The notes below the pieces were generated by a model. That model searched no databases. It was not told where the DNA came from and worked only from the letters and a program-made list of their open reading frames with translations. A program made the position numbers and the translations under genes. This document shows positions 44,025 to 52,711 of a DNA stretch of 64,000 nucleotides, piece by piece; within the stretch, counting starts at the first letter, position 1, and the number at the start of each line of letters is the position of its first letter. The DNA is from Chloroflexota bacterium (GTDB lineage Bacteria > Chloroflexota > Dehalococcoidia > Lucifugimonadales > GCA-2722455), in NCBI GenBank assembly GCA_002722455.1, contig PBMB01000002.1, forward strand, positions 150,928-214,927, in the 5' to 3' direction.

Positions 44025-44399
44025 TTAAATAAACAATCGTGAAACTTCCGAAGCCAATTGATTATAAAATTCTTTATATCTTTCTTTACCCATTATATTA
44101 ATAATGTTTCTATATTTTTTTACTACGAATGAGTCATAGTGAAAATCATATCGCCATGCACAACATTGAGTATAAACATTGTAATTATCTTCTCTTAATT
44201 TGTGACAGCCACAAAATAATGGAAACCTTCTTGAATACATATATAAACAATGTAAATTAAAATCAGCAATATATTTTAACTTATTCTCAGAACAATAATT
44301 GAATAATTCTTTTAATTCTAAATATATTAAGTATTTTTCTTCTTTTGTTAAATCAATTTCTATTTTACCATGAATTGTTTCTGCATTATAAATTTTCAT
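44025..44399 (-). CDS. Hypothetical Cys-rich protein, 124 aa
   Basis: Last gene of the operon with the HD and PTH2-like genes. Seven Cys, several in a cluster (FCGCHKLREDNYNVYTQCCAW). The block F-x-G-x-x-KLRE-(D/N)-N-(F/Y)-N also occurs in the preceding 134-aa protein, so the two appear to be diverged paralogs. GGAG lies before the ATG. A metal site is possible but unproven. Confidence 0.6.
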   Translation of the reverse strand: MKIYNAETIHGKIEIDLTKEEKYLIYLELKELFNYCSENKLKYIADFNLHCLYMYSRRFPLFCGCHKLREDNYNVYTQCCAWRYDFHYDSFVVKKYRNIINIMGKERYKEFYNQLASEVSRLFI

Positions 44400-44400
44400 A

Positions 44401-44805
44401 TTACTTGTCTCCTTTATTATTTAAAATTTCTTTTCTGTTTAGATAAAATGCTTTTAATAGCTCATGACATAAAATATCAACATGTTCTGTTAATTCTTCA
44501 TTATCGTTTAATGTTAAAACAAGATTATTGTTCCAAGTGAAACTATTTCGGCAGCCTTTGTGGTCATCTTTTTTATAAAAATAATCATTAACACAAGCAT
44601 TAAAGTTATTTTCTCTTAATTTTTCAACGCCATTAAAAACAGGTTTTCCACGAACAATGTTATATATTGCAGTATCAATCCAGCTAAGATTATCTTTGTT
44701 CTGAAAAATAGGTCGTATCTTAGAATATAAAGAAATCAGTGTATCTTTATCAGTCTCTTTGTTGAAGTTAGACGTAATGTTTTGGTTCATTTTATATTTA
44801 TTCAT
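44401..44805 (-). CDS. Hypothetical protein, 134 aa
   Basis: Third gene of the operon, 4 bases after the HD gene, with GAGGAAT before the ATG. Contains FNGVEKLRENNFNACVNDYFYKK and HKGCRNSFTWNNN, and shares the KLRE-N block with the following 124-aa protein. Soluble. Function unknown; phage- or plasmid-derived cargo is possible given its operon partners (inference). Confidence 0.6.
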   Translation of the reverse strand: MNKYKMNQNITSNFNKETDKDTLISLYSKIRPIFQNKDNLSWIDTAIYNIVRGKPVFNGVEKLRENNFNACVNDYFYKKDDHKGCRNSFTWNNNLVLTLNDNEELTEHVDILCHELLKAFYLNRKEILNNKGDK

Positions 44806-44809
44806 AATT

Positions 44810-45379
44810 TTATTCCTCTATTTTTTTAACTATGTTTTTGCCTAAGCGATTTAATTTTTTGTATTTTATTTTAAAGCTGGTGGATTCAATGCCACCAAAC
44901 ATTACTGCATTACTGTGAATCTCACATAAAGCAGTAATAAGTAATATTTTGTAATTTTCGATATTCATAAAATCTTCAAACTGAGAAGGTTTTATTAAAT
45001 GAGCGACCATGTCATTTTTGATAAGCGAACAAATCTCGTCATTCAAAAAACTTTGAGCGACTTTAAATGATACATTCGCATGATCAGGGAAGTGTTTGCG
45101 ACCTTCCATATCAAATTCTATACAATAAGGTTTTCCACAATCATGATAAATTTGATACTTATAAATATCTTGAAGTGGAAGGTTTACCTACCAAAGATCT
45201 TGGCAATAAATCCATTCTGGTAATTTCCATTGATAATTTAATTCTTTATTGAATAAAATATGATTACGCAAGTCTTGAAAATATCTTGCAACAGAAATAC
45301 CGTGTTCTAAAACAGAAAGGTCTTTCATTTGTTCACAATTTTTCATATCTTTTATGATTTCTAGCTTATTTGTTTTCAT
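44810..45379 (-). pseudogene. HD-domain phosphohydrolase interrupted by one in-frame TAG
   Basis: Seen: from ATG (45379, AGGAG upstream) the frame runs 63 codons to TAG (45190-45188) and continues in the same frame to TAA (44810), 190 codons in all. The HD pattern spans the TAG. VLEHGISVARYF lies before it; after it come IYHDCGKPYCIEFD (His-Asp pair) and HFPDHANVS. There are no other lesions and the downstream start sites are intact. The first 14 bases overlap the PTH2 gene. It is either a young pseudogene or a gene read by amber suppression. Confidence 0.7.
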
Positions 45380-45845
45380 TTGGTTTCTCCTGAGTTTTAT
45401 ATACTTGAAATTTTTTTAATACTTTTTTGGCTTGTTCTTGGGTGCAAGGACCTACTCCTAGTGCTGTAATAATAGGAGAACCATCAAAGTGAGGTGGAAA
45501 GATATGATTTCGATCAACAACAACAGAGCAGGGGATACCTAAATCCTTAAGTTGTATGTAGGCTTTTAATAGATCGTTTTCTTTTTTTGCGGCAAGCGTG
45601 ACTTTAGAACCACCAGCACTCTCATTTCTATAATTAGAAACAAGTTCAGGATTCATTTGTTCAGCTATTTTTAAGACGTCACCATATGCGTGACCTGTTT
45701 GTGCAGATAGTTTACCTGCGTCCATGTAGATATCTTTTCTAGCGATAGCATATAGATATAAATGGGTAGATTTGTCAAAAGGAACAGGTTGAGAATACTG
45801 TTCTAAAATTGATTGTTTAAGTTCTGTAAGATTGTTCTATAACAT
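45366..45845 (-). CDS. pth2: PTH2-type peptidyl-tRNA hydrolase with an in-frame TAG as third codon
   Basis: Seen: family core LYLYAIARKDIYMDAGKLSAQTGHA, then GSKVTLAAKKENDLLKAYIQLKDLGIPCSVVVD and a PP-x-F-D-G-S-PIITALGVGPCTQ end. The GK..AQ..HA signature is complete. The core begins upstream of the first internal ATG (45725). The only good start, ATG at 45845-45843 with AGGAG 8 bases before, reads ATG TTA TAG and then about 157 open codons. No ATG, GTG or TTG lies between. Known: PTH2 releases peptides from peptidyl-tRNA; in bacteria it is mostly on phages and accessory elements. Expression would need readthrough, a rare start, or is lost. Confidence 0.8.
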
Positions 45846-45942
45846 GTCAAATACTCCTCTTGTTTGATTTAACACTTACAATAGTAATCGATTTTCAATT
45901 CGAAGTCAAGCAGAAAAATAAAAAAAACACAGAATTATTTTA

Positions 45943-45971
45943 TTGTACTCTTGTTGATATTTTGATATAAT
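45943..45971 (+). promoter_or_regulatory. Promoter of the paralog array (upstream of member 1)
   Basis: TTGTAC (45943-45948), a 17-base spacer and TATAAT (45966-45971), 31 bases before the start codon. Confidence 0.7.
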
Positions 45972-46001
45972 AAAGCATATTTTAGAAAAAGAGAATTTAC
46001 A

Positions 46002-47492
46002 ATGAAAGCTATTAAATACGAATTAAATGGAAAAGAACAAGAACTGCTAACAAGATTAGAGATAGAAGAAGAAAATATAAAAAACCAAGATTCTGAGGAC
46101 AGAAAAAGTAAACCTTTATACTCTAGTGAAACGGATTTAAGAGAGATTGTGTTTTTAATGACCGTAAAAAACAGAATACATAAAGAAGCATTTAATAAAA
46201 GTTCTTCTTTGTATTCAATGTTGAGAAGCAAAGTGGAAAATTCAGCATTGCTTGATACAACAGATATGTCAAACATAGAAAAAAAAGCCTATTTTCATAT
46301 ACTTTGTACTTTTGATTTAAGTAAAGCATTTATGCTTGAAGAAGATATAGTCAATCATTCTCTATATGAAGTTTATTTTGGAACAAATGAACGTAATTGT
46401 TATATAGATTTCAAGAATGACAAAACAAGATCGGATAAAAGAATAATACCATTTGAAAATGTAATAGAGCTGTTTTCAAATTATACAGAAGATTTTAAAG
46501 TAAAAGAAAAATGGGTCAATAAAAAATTTGGATCACTAACATTAAAAAGACTGGAACTACTAACAAAAGTTCCACATTTAATGAAATATCTAACAAAACC
46601 AAAAATGTCTTACAAAACATTTATCTCTAAGAATGCTTATGACGGTTTAACTTCTATATATAGAGATAAAAACAAAGAAACATTAGATTTGATTCAAAAT
46701 GAAGTGGCTTTTGAAAAAATCAAAGAACTCTTATTTGAAAATACAGAAAAATTCCGAACAGCAATCGAAAAGAATGAACTTAACAAATATGGAAAATATA
46801 CATGGAATTATATTCGATACATGAATGACAACAGATTGAAAACTTTAAGCAAAGAAGAAATGAAAGAATCAATATCTAATTTATTTAATAGTTTGGAGTG
46901 TATAAATAGACAAGCTGAAATAAATCTAGTGGAAAAAAATAATAAAGTAAAAATTGAAGAATTGATGTCTAATTTATTTGTAAAGAAAGAATGGCAGGAA
47001 GTATTAAAAGAATCCGAAATGAAAGTGAATTCAAATAAAGATATTCTGACAGCTTCTGTTTTAGCTGGAGACTCCCAAGTAGAAGGTAATATTTTTGAGT
47101 ATAATAATTTATTAAAAGAAAAAGGTCTTTCAGGTTTAAAATTAAAAAATATTCCAGATAATTCATTTAAAACGAAATCGGAGTTAAGTAATTTTGTTCT
47201 TGATAAAGAAGTTCAAAATTCAAATGAATGTTTGGCTCTAATAAAAAATTCTGGAATTAATTACTTTAACTCTAATCAATATTTATATGTAGAAGATTTA
47301 TTTAAACAATTACCAGAGCATTTTATTCAGCTTTTAAAAACAAAATATGCAAAATATTCTGGTGATTTCCTAACTCAACGATGGTCACAGCAAGAATGCC
47401 AGTTTTTAGCTGAAATATTAAGTTATGTAGACAATGATTATAAATTATCTAAAGACTCAGAAGATATGCTAGAACTAATGTACGGGATTTAA
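46002..47492 (+). CDS. Array family protein, member 1 (496 aa)
   Basis: First of ten tandem paralogs. All-helical by appearance, Lys/Glu/Leu/Asn-rich, no signal or membrane segment, no known domain. Shared features: a Trp motif near residue 331 (KKEWQEVLKE), a KTKSELSNFVL block after it, and the C-terminal tail LSKDSEDMLELMYGI. It is the longest member; the extra length lies in the N-terminal half. The gap to member 2 is 5 bases. Confidence 0.75.
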   Translation: MKAIKYELNGKEQELLTRLEIEEENIKNQDSEDRKSKPLYSSETDLREIVFLMTVKNRIHKEAFNKSSSLYSMLRSKVENSALLDTTDMSNIEKKAYFHILCTFDLSKAFMLEEDIVNHSLYEVYFGTNERNCYIDFKNDKTRSDKRIIPFENVIELFSNYTEDFKVKEKWVNKKFGSLTLKRLELLTKVPHLMKYLTKPKMSYKTFISKNAYDGLTSIYRDKNKETLDLIQNEVAFEKIKELLFENTEKFRTAIEKNELNKYGKYTWNYIRYMNDNRLKTLSKEEMKESISNLFNSLECINRQAEINLVEKNNKVKIEELMSNLFVKKEWQEVLKESEMKVNSNKDILTASVLAGDSQVEGNIFEYNNLLKEKGLSGLKLKNIPDNSFKTKSELSNFVLDKEVQNSNECLALIKNSGINYFNSNQYLYVEDLFKQLPEHFIQLLKTKYAKYSGDFLTQRWSQQECQFLAEILSYVDNDYKLSKDSEDMLELMYGI

Positions 47493-47497
47493 TAATA

Positions 47498-48796
47498 ATG
47501 GTATCAAAAGATTTAACAGAAAAGAAAACATTTCAAGAATTTCTTGATAAAGTATTCATGAAAGAATCTCTATTTAGCTCAAAAGCTGAAGGATTTGAAA
47601 AATATTTTGAATATCATGCTTCTGATCTTTCTTTTTTAGAAGAAATATCTAAAGCACAATTTATATTTATTGTTTTTAAATATTATAAAAATGTAATAAA
47701 AAAGCTATCCGATAAAGAAGTGGCTAGTATAATGCATTTAACAAAAATAGATTCAAACAATCTTGTTTTGAATAGAAATAGTAAAGAATTTGGAATAAAA
47801 AGAAGGGATTTAAATCGAAAAGATTTTTACCATCAAGAATTGATAATATATCAAAGAAACTTTTTTAACTCATTAAAGACAATGAAGAATTCAAAAAAAA
47901 TTAAAGAAGCATATATGTATCATTGCAAAATAAGTCCGAAAGAAATGTTGGAATTTTTAATTAACAATAAAGACTTTTTGCCAGCTTTTATAAAGACAGG
48001 AAAATCTTTACCTCCAAAATTGTTTATTGAAAAAATCCTTGAATCAACTAGGACATTACCACTTATAAATTCAGATTTAGATAAAAATTTAGGTCAAGAT
48101 TTTAAAAAATGGTATGTTGAAAACATAAAAAGGTCTAGAAAGAAATTTCAAGAATATAGAATACAAGAAAAGGAAACAATATTAGGATTGGACGAATCTA
48201 TTTTCAAAGAAGAAGATGTATTGAATTTTATTTCAAAACAAATTGAAAAACTAGAACTTGATTCATTAAACAACAATTATAAAAAAGTAGATGCTCTTTT
48301 AAGCTTAAAAATGAAAATATTAAATAAAAGTTGGGTAAAATCATTAGAAAAATATGCAGAATCAAATAAACCATTTTTAAATATTGAAATACCAGTAACT
48401 ATATTCAGAAAAGGAAATGATGATTATTTGAAAGAAATTTTATTAAAGTTAGGTGCAAAAACATTAAACAATTATATAGATGAGCCAAAAACAAGGTCTG
48501 ACGTTTTTCGTTTACTCTGCTGCACAGATGAAGACTTGTTTAACGGGATTATGGAAGATTCAATACAAATGTTTAAAAGTAGAGATTCTTATGTGATAAA
48601 TGCTATTGAGAAAATGATTCCAAATGAATTTTTAATAGATTTAGCATTAAATGGATTATCTCAAACAGAATTTAATTTAGGCTTCTCTAATAAAACCTCT
48701 GTTCAACACTTTAAAGATTATTTAATTAATACAAATGAAGATTTTGAATATATAGAAGAAATAAGAGATTATTTTTCTCTGAATTATCAAATCTAA
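47498..48796 (+). CDS. Array family protein, member 2 (432 aa)
   Basis: Starts 5 bases after member 1, with its ribosome site inside that gene's end. Shared features: KILNKSWVKSLEKY near residue 279, then LKLGAKTLNNYIDEPKTRSDVFRLL (LG and T-R blocks), and an acidic tail ending IRDYFSLNYQI. Predicted helical and soluble. Two adjacent Cys (LLCCTDED) near residue 347 are not seen in other members. No known domain. Confidence 0.75.
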   Translation: MVSKDLTEKKTFQEFLDKVFMKESLFSSKAEGFEKYFEYHASDLSFLEEISKAQFIFIVFKYYKNVIKKLSDKEVASIMHLTKIDSNNLVLNRNSKEFGIKRRDLNRKDFYHQELIIYQRNFFNSLKTMKNSKKIKEAYMYHCKISPKEMLEFLINNKDFLPAFIKTGKSLPPKLFIEKILESTRTLPLINSDLDKNLGQDFKKWYVENIKRSRKKFQEYRIQEKETILGLDESIFKEEDVLNFISKQIEKLELDSLNNNYKKVDALLSLKMKILNKSWVKSLEKYAESNKPFLNIEIPVTIFRKGNDDYLKEILLKLGAKTLNNYIDEPKTRSDVFRLLCCTDEDLFNGIMEDSIQMFKSRDSYVINAIEKMIPNEFLIDLALNGLSQTEFNLGFSNKTSVQHFKDYLINTNEDFEYIEEIRDYFSLNYQI

Positions 48797-48804
48797 GGAG
48801 CATT

Positions 48805-50073
48805 ATGATAGAGTATTTTAAAGAAAATATTGATTCTTTTCTAGATCACGTAGATATAAGGTATTTAACAGATAAAGATCTCGTTGAAATAAAACCTTTG
48901 TTTCAATATTTATTAAAAAACATTGAAAAATTTCGTCCAGAAAATGCCTTGTATTTTCTAATTTTATTAAGTCAAAGATTAAGTTTTATTGAATTCCATA
49001 ATTTGATGTCAAACATAAAAATAGACGGAGATTATTTAGCAAAAGGTTTAAAGAAAATAAAAAGAAAAAATGATACCTTAATACTTGATATATCTGATCA
49101 AAAAGGTGAGGTTATAGGATCTTCTCAAATAAGTAAGTTGTTTGATTATATAGAATTAACAAATGAATTTAGAAAAATATATCTAAAAAAAACGTTTGGT
49201 TCAAATTTATTTAATCTACTATATTTTTTATCAGAGAATGAAGCAGAATGGGAAAAAGCTGCTGAAGTATCTTTGAGTTTTCAAAAATTAGAAGAGATAT
49301 TTAAAAATCATGGAATAGAAATATTAGAATTAAATAAAAAATTATCTAATCATAAAATAAAGAAAATAATAAAACCAATAATAGATAGAGAATTATTAAC
49401 AGCAGAAGAAAACGGAAAGAAAGTATCAGAAGATACTTATTTTAAATTAGGACAATTTACAGATAAAGCTATGAGCGATAAAAATATAAAATTATTTTTT
49501 GATAAATCTCTATCAAGAGTCGGTTTAAATGACTTTCACTTTTCAATGTCAAAAATAAATTATTTATTAGATAATATACGAGGCTATAATTTAATTCGTT
49601 TTTTGGAATACTCAAAAACAGCAAAACAATTAAAAAATAAAAAAATATATTATTTAAAAGAAATAGACAGTGAAACAAAAAAAAAATTAGAACAAGCTTT
49701 TTGCAATATGGGTATTTCTTTTGAAACAAAATTATTTAAAGATAAACCGACAAAAAAAGAAATGTTAGAAATATTTAGTGTGAAAGGAAGTATAGAAGTT
49801 GAAAATTTGATTTTTATTTGTAAATGTTTTCCAAACAAAGAAATGTCTGATATTTTTGATTTTAAAACAAAACTAGATTTATCTATAAAATATCCAAAAT
49901 TATTTTTACTACCTAAAAAAAATGAAATGTTTAAATATAAGAAAGTATTAGGTCTATCAACTTTTATAGAAAAAGAGTTTGATTTGTTAAAAATGATAAT
50001 TGAAAACATGAGTGAAGATTGCACTTTTAACGAAGAACTCTGCGGGTTGATAGAATTAAACTATCAAAGATAA
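48805..50073 (+). CDS. Array family protein, member 3 (422 aa)
   Basis: AAGGAG lies just before the ATG, 8 bases after member 2. The central Trp motif is not conserved here; the following block is (FCNMGISFETKLFKDKPTKKEMLEIF), as is the tail (FNEELCGLIELNYQR). The last of the first three-gene block; a new promoter follows before member 4. Soluble, helical, function unknown. Confidence 0.72.
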   Translation: MIEYFKENIDSFLDHVDIRYLTDKDLVEIKPLFQYLLKNIEKFRPENALYFLILLSQRLSFIEFHNLMSNIKIDGDYLAKGLKKIKRKNDTLILDISDQKGEVIGSSQISKLFDYIELTNEFRKIYLKKTFGSNLFNLLYFLSENEAEWEKAAEVSLSFQKLEEIFKNHGIEILELNKKLSNHKIKKIIKPIIDRELLTAEENGKKVSEDTYFKLGQFTDKAMSDKNIKLFFDKSLSRVGLNDFHFSMSKINYLLDNIRGYNLIRFLEYSKTAKQLKNKKIYYLKEIDSETKKKLEQAFCNMGISFETKLFKDKPTKKEMLEIFSVKGSIEVENLIFICKCFPNKEMSDIFDFKTKLDLSIKYPKLFLLPKKNEMFKYKKVLGLSTFIEKEFDLLKMIIENMSEDCTFNEELCGLIELNYQR

Positions 50074-50098
50074 AGCATACAAAAAAGAATAAAAAGAG

Positions 50099-50127
50099 TT
50101 GTTTTAAAAGGTATTTTTTGTTATAAT
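50099..50127 (+). promoter_or_regulatory. Internal array promoter before member 4
   Basis: TTGTTT (50099-50104), a 17-base spacer and TATAAT (50122-50127) in the 81-base gap. The -10 is followed by ACCT, as at the member 8 promoter. Confidence 0.65.
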
Positions 50128-50154
50128 ACCTGAAATATTTTAGGAGAATCTGTT

Positions 50155-51405
50155 TTGAATATCGAAAAAGTTGTGAAAAAATTAATAAAAGATACTATCG
50201 GTAAAGATCGATTCATTATGAGTAAAATAGAAAGTGGAAACAAATTATATGTAGAAATATTTGAAAAAGCAATAACAGAAAACAATTCTCTAACAGAACT
50301 TGAAAAAGGTTATGCTGTCTTTGTTCTTCTAAAAACAAAAAACATTGAAAAAATAACAAAACCTCATTTAAAAACTTTATTTGAGTCTATAAGGATAAAT
50401 AAAGCAGGGGATATAATTTTTAAAGAAAACGATAAGACTTATGTAACAGAATTATCTTTCTCAGAAGTGACAGAAAATATACCAGAAAATTTATTGTCAA
50501 AAGAAGAAAAATTAGAAATCGTCCATAAAATTATGCCTTCAATTACAATTTATAATTACACTGAGATTTCAAATTCAGGTTGGGTTGACGATTATCCTTT
50601 AAATGTAGGTAAAAATGAATTTATCAAACTTTTTTCACAAAGCAGTACAAGATATGAAAAATTATTCAAAAAAGAATCAAAACTAAAAGATAATCTTGAA
50701 AAAGTTTCAAAAGTTATGATTGAACGTCTTATCACAATGCTTCAAGTGGAAGAAATTAATAACATTGAAAAAATATATCCTGATTTAATAACCTTAGACT
50801 ATAAAATTAGGTATTTGAAAGCTAATTTTGAAAAATGTTTAGATAAAATAGATAAGCCAGAACAAACAAGAATAAAAGAACTTAAAATAATAAAAAATAA
50901 AGTATTATGCATGTTGAATGAAAGTTGGGAATTGGCTTTAGAAGAGTTAGATTCAGAAAAATATTCATTAAAAGTATTCTTTGAAGGAAAAGATTGGGTT
51001 ATTAGAGGTCAAAATGAAATTAAAAATGTTTCGATAAAAAACATTTTTAAATTGAGAGATTTTGGCATTTTAATGGATTTTGATATTTCTTATGTAACCT
51101 TAAAAAATTATGGTAAAACAAAATCAGATCTGTTAAATTTGGTTTCTTTTGAAGATATAGTAAAAGCAAGTGAAACTAGACCAATAAGATATACAAATGA
51201 ATTACTTTCACATTTTTTAAAAGAAGAAGTAAAATTAAATCTATTAGCTGAATTTCCAGAAAACGTAAAAATAAACTATTCAGGTTTCTTTTTTGACGGA
51301 AAAATATCAGGTTTATTGTTAAAAAATCTTGCACAATATTCAGATGAAGAATTAAATGTAGAAGAATCATTTATGGATTATTTACTTCTAGAGCTAAAAC
51401 ATTAA
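50155..51405 (+). CDS. Array family protein, member 4 (416 aa)
   Basis: Start TTG with AGGAG about 8 bases upstream. Shared features: CMLNESWELALEEL near residue 258, LRDFGILMDFD and KTKSDLLNLVSF blocks, and the tail LNVEESFMDYLLLELKH. Opens the second transcription block, following its own promoter. Soluble, helical, function unknown. Confidence 0.75.
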   Translation: MNIEKVVKKLIKDTIGKDRFIMSKIESGNKLYVEIFEKAITENNSLTELEKGYAVFVLLKTKNIEKITKPHLKTLFESIRINKAGDIIFKENDKTYVTELSFSEVTENIPENLLSKEEKLEIVHKIMPSITIYNYTEISNSGWVDDYPLNVGKNEFIKLFSQSSTRYEKLFKKESKLKDNLEKVSKVMIERLITMLQVEEINNIEKIYPDLITLDYKIRYLKANFEKCLDKIDKPEQTRIKELKIIKNKVLCMLNESWELALEELDSEKYSLKVFFEGKDWVIRGQNEIKNVSIKNIFKLRDFGILMDFDISYVTLKNYGKTKSDLLNLVSFEDIVKASETRPIRYTNELLSHFLKEEVKLNLLAEFPENVKINYSGFFFDGKISGLLLKNLAQYSDEELNVEESFMDYLLLELKH

Positions 51406-51415
51406 GGATTGTTAT

Positions 51416-52699
51416 ATGGAAAATAAATTAAAGAATATTAATGATTTTGAACTATTATTAGAAGGCTTATTAGGTAGCGAACTTTTTTTAATTGAATCAC
51501 CTTTAAAAAACAAATTTAAAGAAGCTTTTTTGTATCATTTAAATAATTTAGAATCAATGACACCTTATTTTCAATCTCACTATCTTATGTGCCTTAAAAA
51601 GATATATAATTATGACATAGAGAAGCATTTGACAAAAGGCGTTTTAAAGAATCTATTAAAAGAACTAAAATACATTGAAAACCAAGAAGAGTTAAATCTT
51701 AAAAAAAGAGAAAATGAAAATGACGGAACAGAGAGAAGTCCGTCTTTTGATCTAAGTCTTTATGAGGGCTGGGTAATAAATTGGATAGAAAAAACAGGTG
51801 ATGAAGATTGTTATAAAATATTTTTAAAAATAGTTAAGGAGAGAGCTTCTTTTAAAAACATAGTGAATTTTTATTACAACAATCCTAGCTGGATAAGTTA
51901 TGCAGAAGATTTAACCGAAAAAGAGGTTGTAGATTTTTTCACAAAAGACTATACTCCGAATTTAAAACATCAATCTAAAGATTTTGAGTCTTTTATAACT
52001 AAAAATATAAAAAAAGAATATTTAAAGAATCTAGATCCAAATGTGGTTAGAATAATTCTTAATCATTATCCAGAAACAATCAGTTCTAATGAGAGATTGG
52101 AAATGATAGAATCAAAATTATTGGATTTCAAAAATCACAAATTAGAGTTTTCTAATTTTACAAAATTTTTGTCAATGTATGGTAGAACATCTTGGGAAAA
52201 AGAATGGGAAGAATTTTCTTTGAAAAATAAAGGACTGTTAAAAGAATACTTGAATAAAACGAATAAGAGTTCTTTGTCAAAAGTGATTGCTTGCACAAAT
52301 TCTGAATCCATTGTAAATTCACTGAGAAATTTAGGATTAGACTTTGATTATGTTATAGGTGACAAAACAATAACTGATAGAGAAGGTCTAAAATCAAAAA
52401 TAATGAGTTCTTTGAGTATAAAAGAATCAGATAGAGAAAAAGAAATAATAGAAAAACTAAATAAGATAAATAACCTAGCAGCAGAAATAAATCTATATAA
52501 TTTAATGCAGGAAGATTTTAAGATGTATTTATTTATGGAGTTAAAAGGGCTGTTAACACCGAGATATGATGGAAAGTTTTCATTTTTTCAAAAAAATGAA
52601 AATAGAAAAATATTTGCTGATTACTTCATGGCTTCTGATGAATATTTTAACATACCAGAAGATTCATATGAATTATTTTATTTAAAATATAAAAATTAA
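51416..52699 (+). CDS. Array family protein, member 5 (427 aa)
   Basis: AAGGA precedes the ATG, 10 bases after member 4. Shared features: GRTSWEKEWEEFS near residue 260, LRNLGLDFDYVIGDKTITDREGLKSKI, and the tail IPEDSYELFYLKYKN. A YNNPSWISYAEDL segment near residue 155 is particular to this copy. No known domain. Confidence 0.75.
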   Translation: MENKLKNINDFELLLEGLLGSELFLIESPLKNKFKEAFLYHLNNLESMTPYFQSHYLMCLKKIYNYDIEKHLTKGVLKNLLKELKYIENQEELNLKKRENENDGTERSPSFDLSLYEGWVINWIEKTGDEDCYKIFLKIVKERASFKNIVNFYYNNPSWISYAEDLTEKEVVDFFTKDYTPNLKHQSKDFESFITKNIKKEYLKNLDPNVVRIILNHYPETISSNERLEMIESKLLDFKNHKLEFSNFTKFLSMYGRTSWEKEWEEFSLKNKGLLKEYLNKTNKSSLSKVIACTNSESIVNSLRNLGLDFDYVIGDKTITDREGLKSKIMSSLSIKESDREKEIIEKLNKINNLAAEINLYNLMQEDFKMYLFMELKGLLTPRYDGKFSFFQKNENRKIFADYFMASDEYFNIPEDSYELFYLKYKN

Positions 52700-52711
52700 G
52701 GTTTATGAAAA

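Noticed and set aside
44810..45845. Genome-wide reassignment of TAG as a sense codon
   Set aside because: TAG is a credible natural stop at 12681, 16359, 17518, 22585, 24094 and 32220, several of them followed directly by terminators or close downstream starts.
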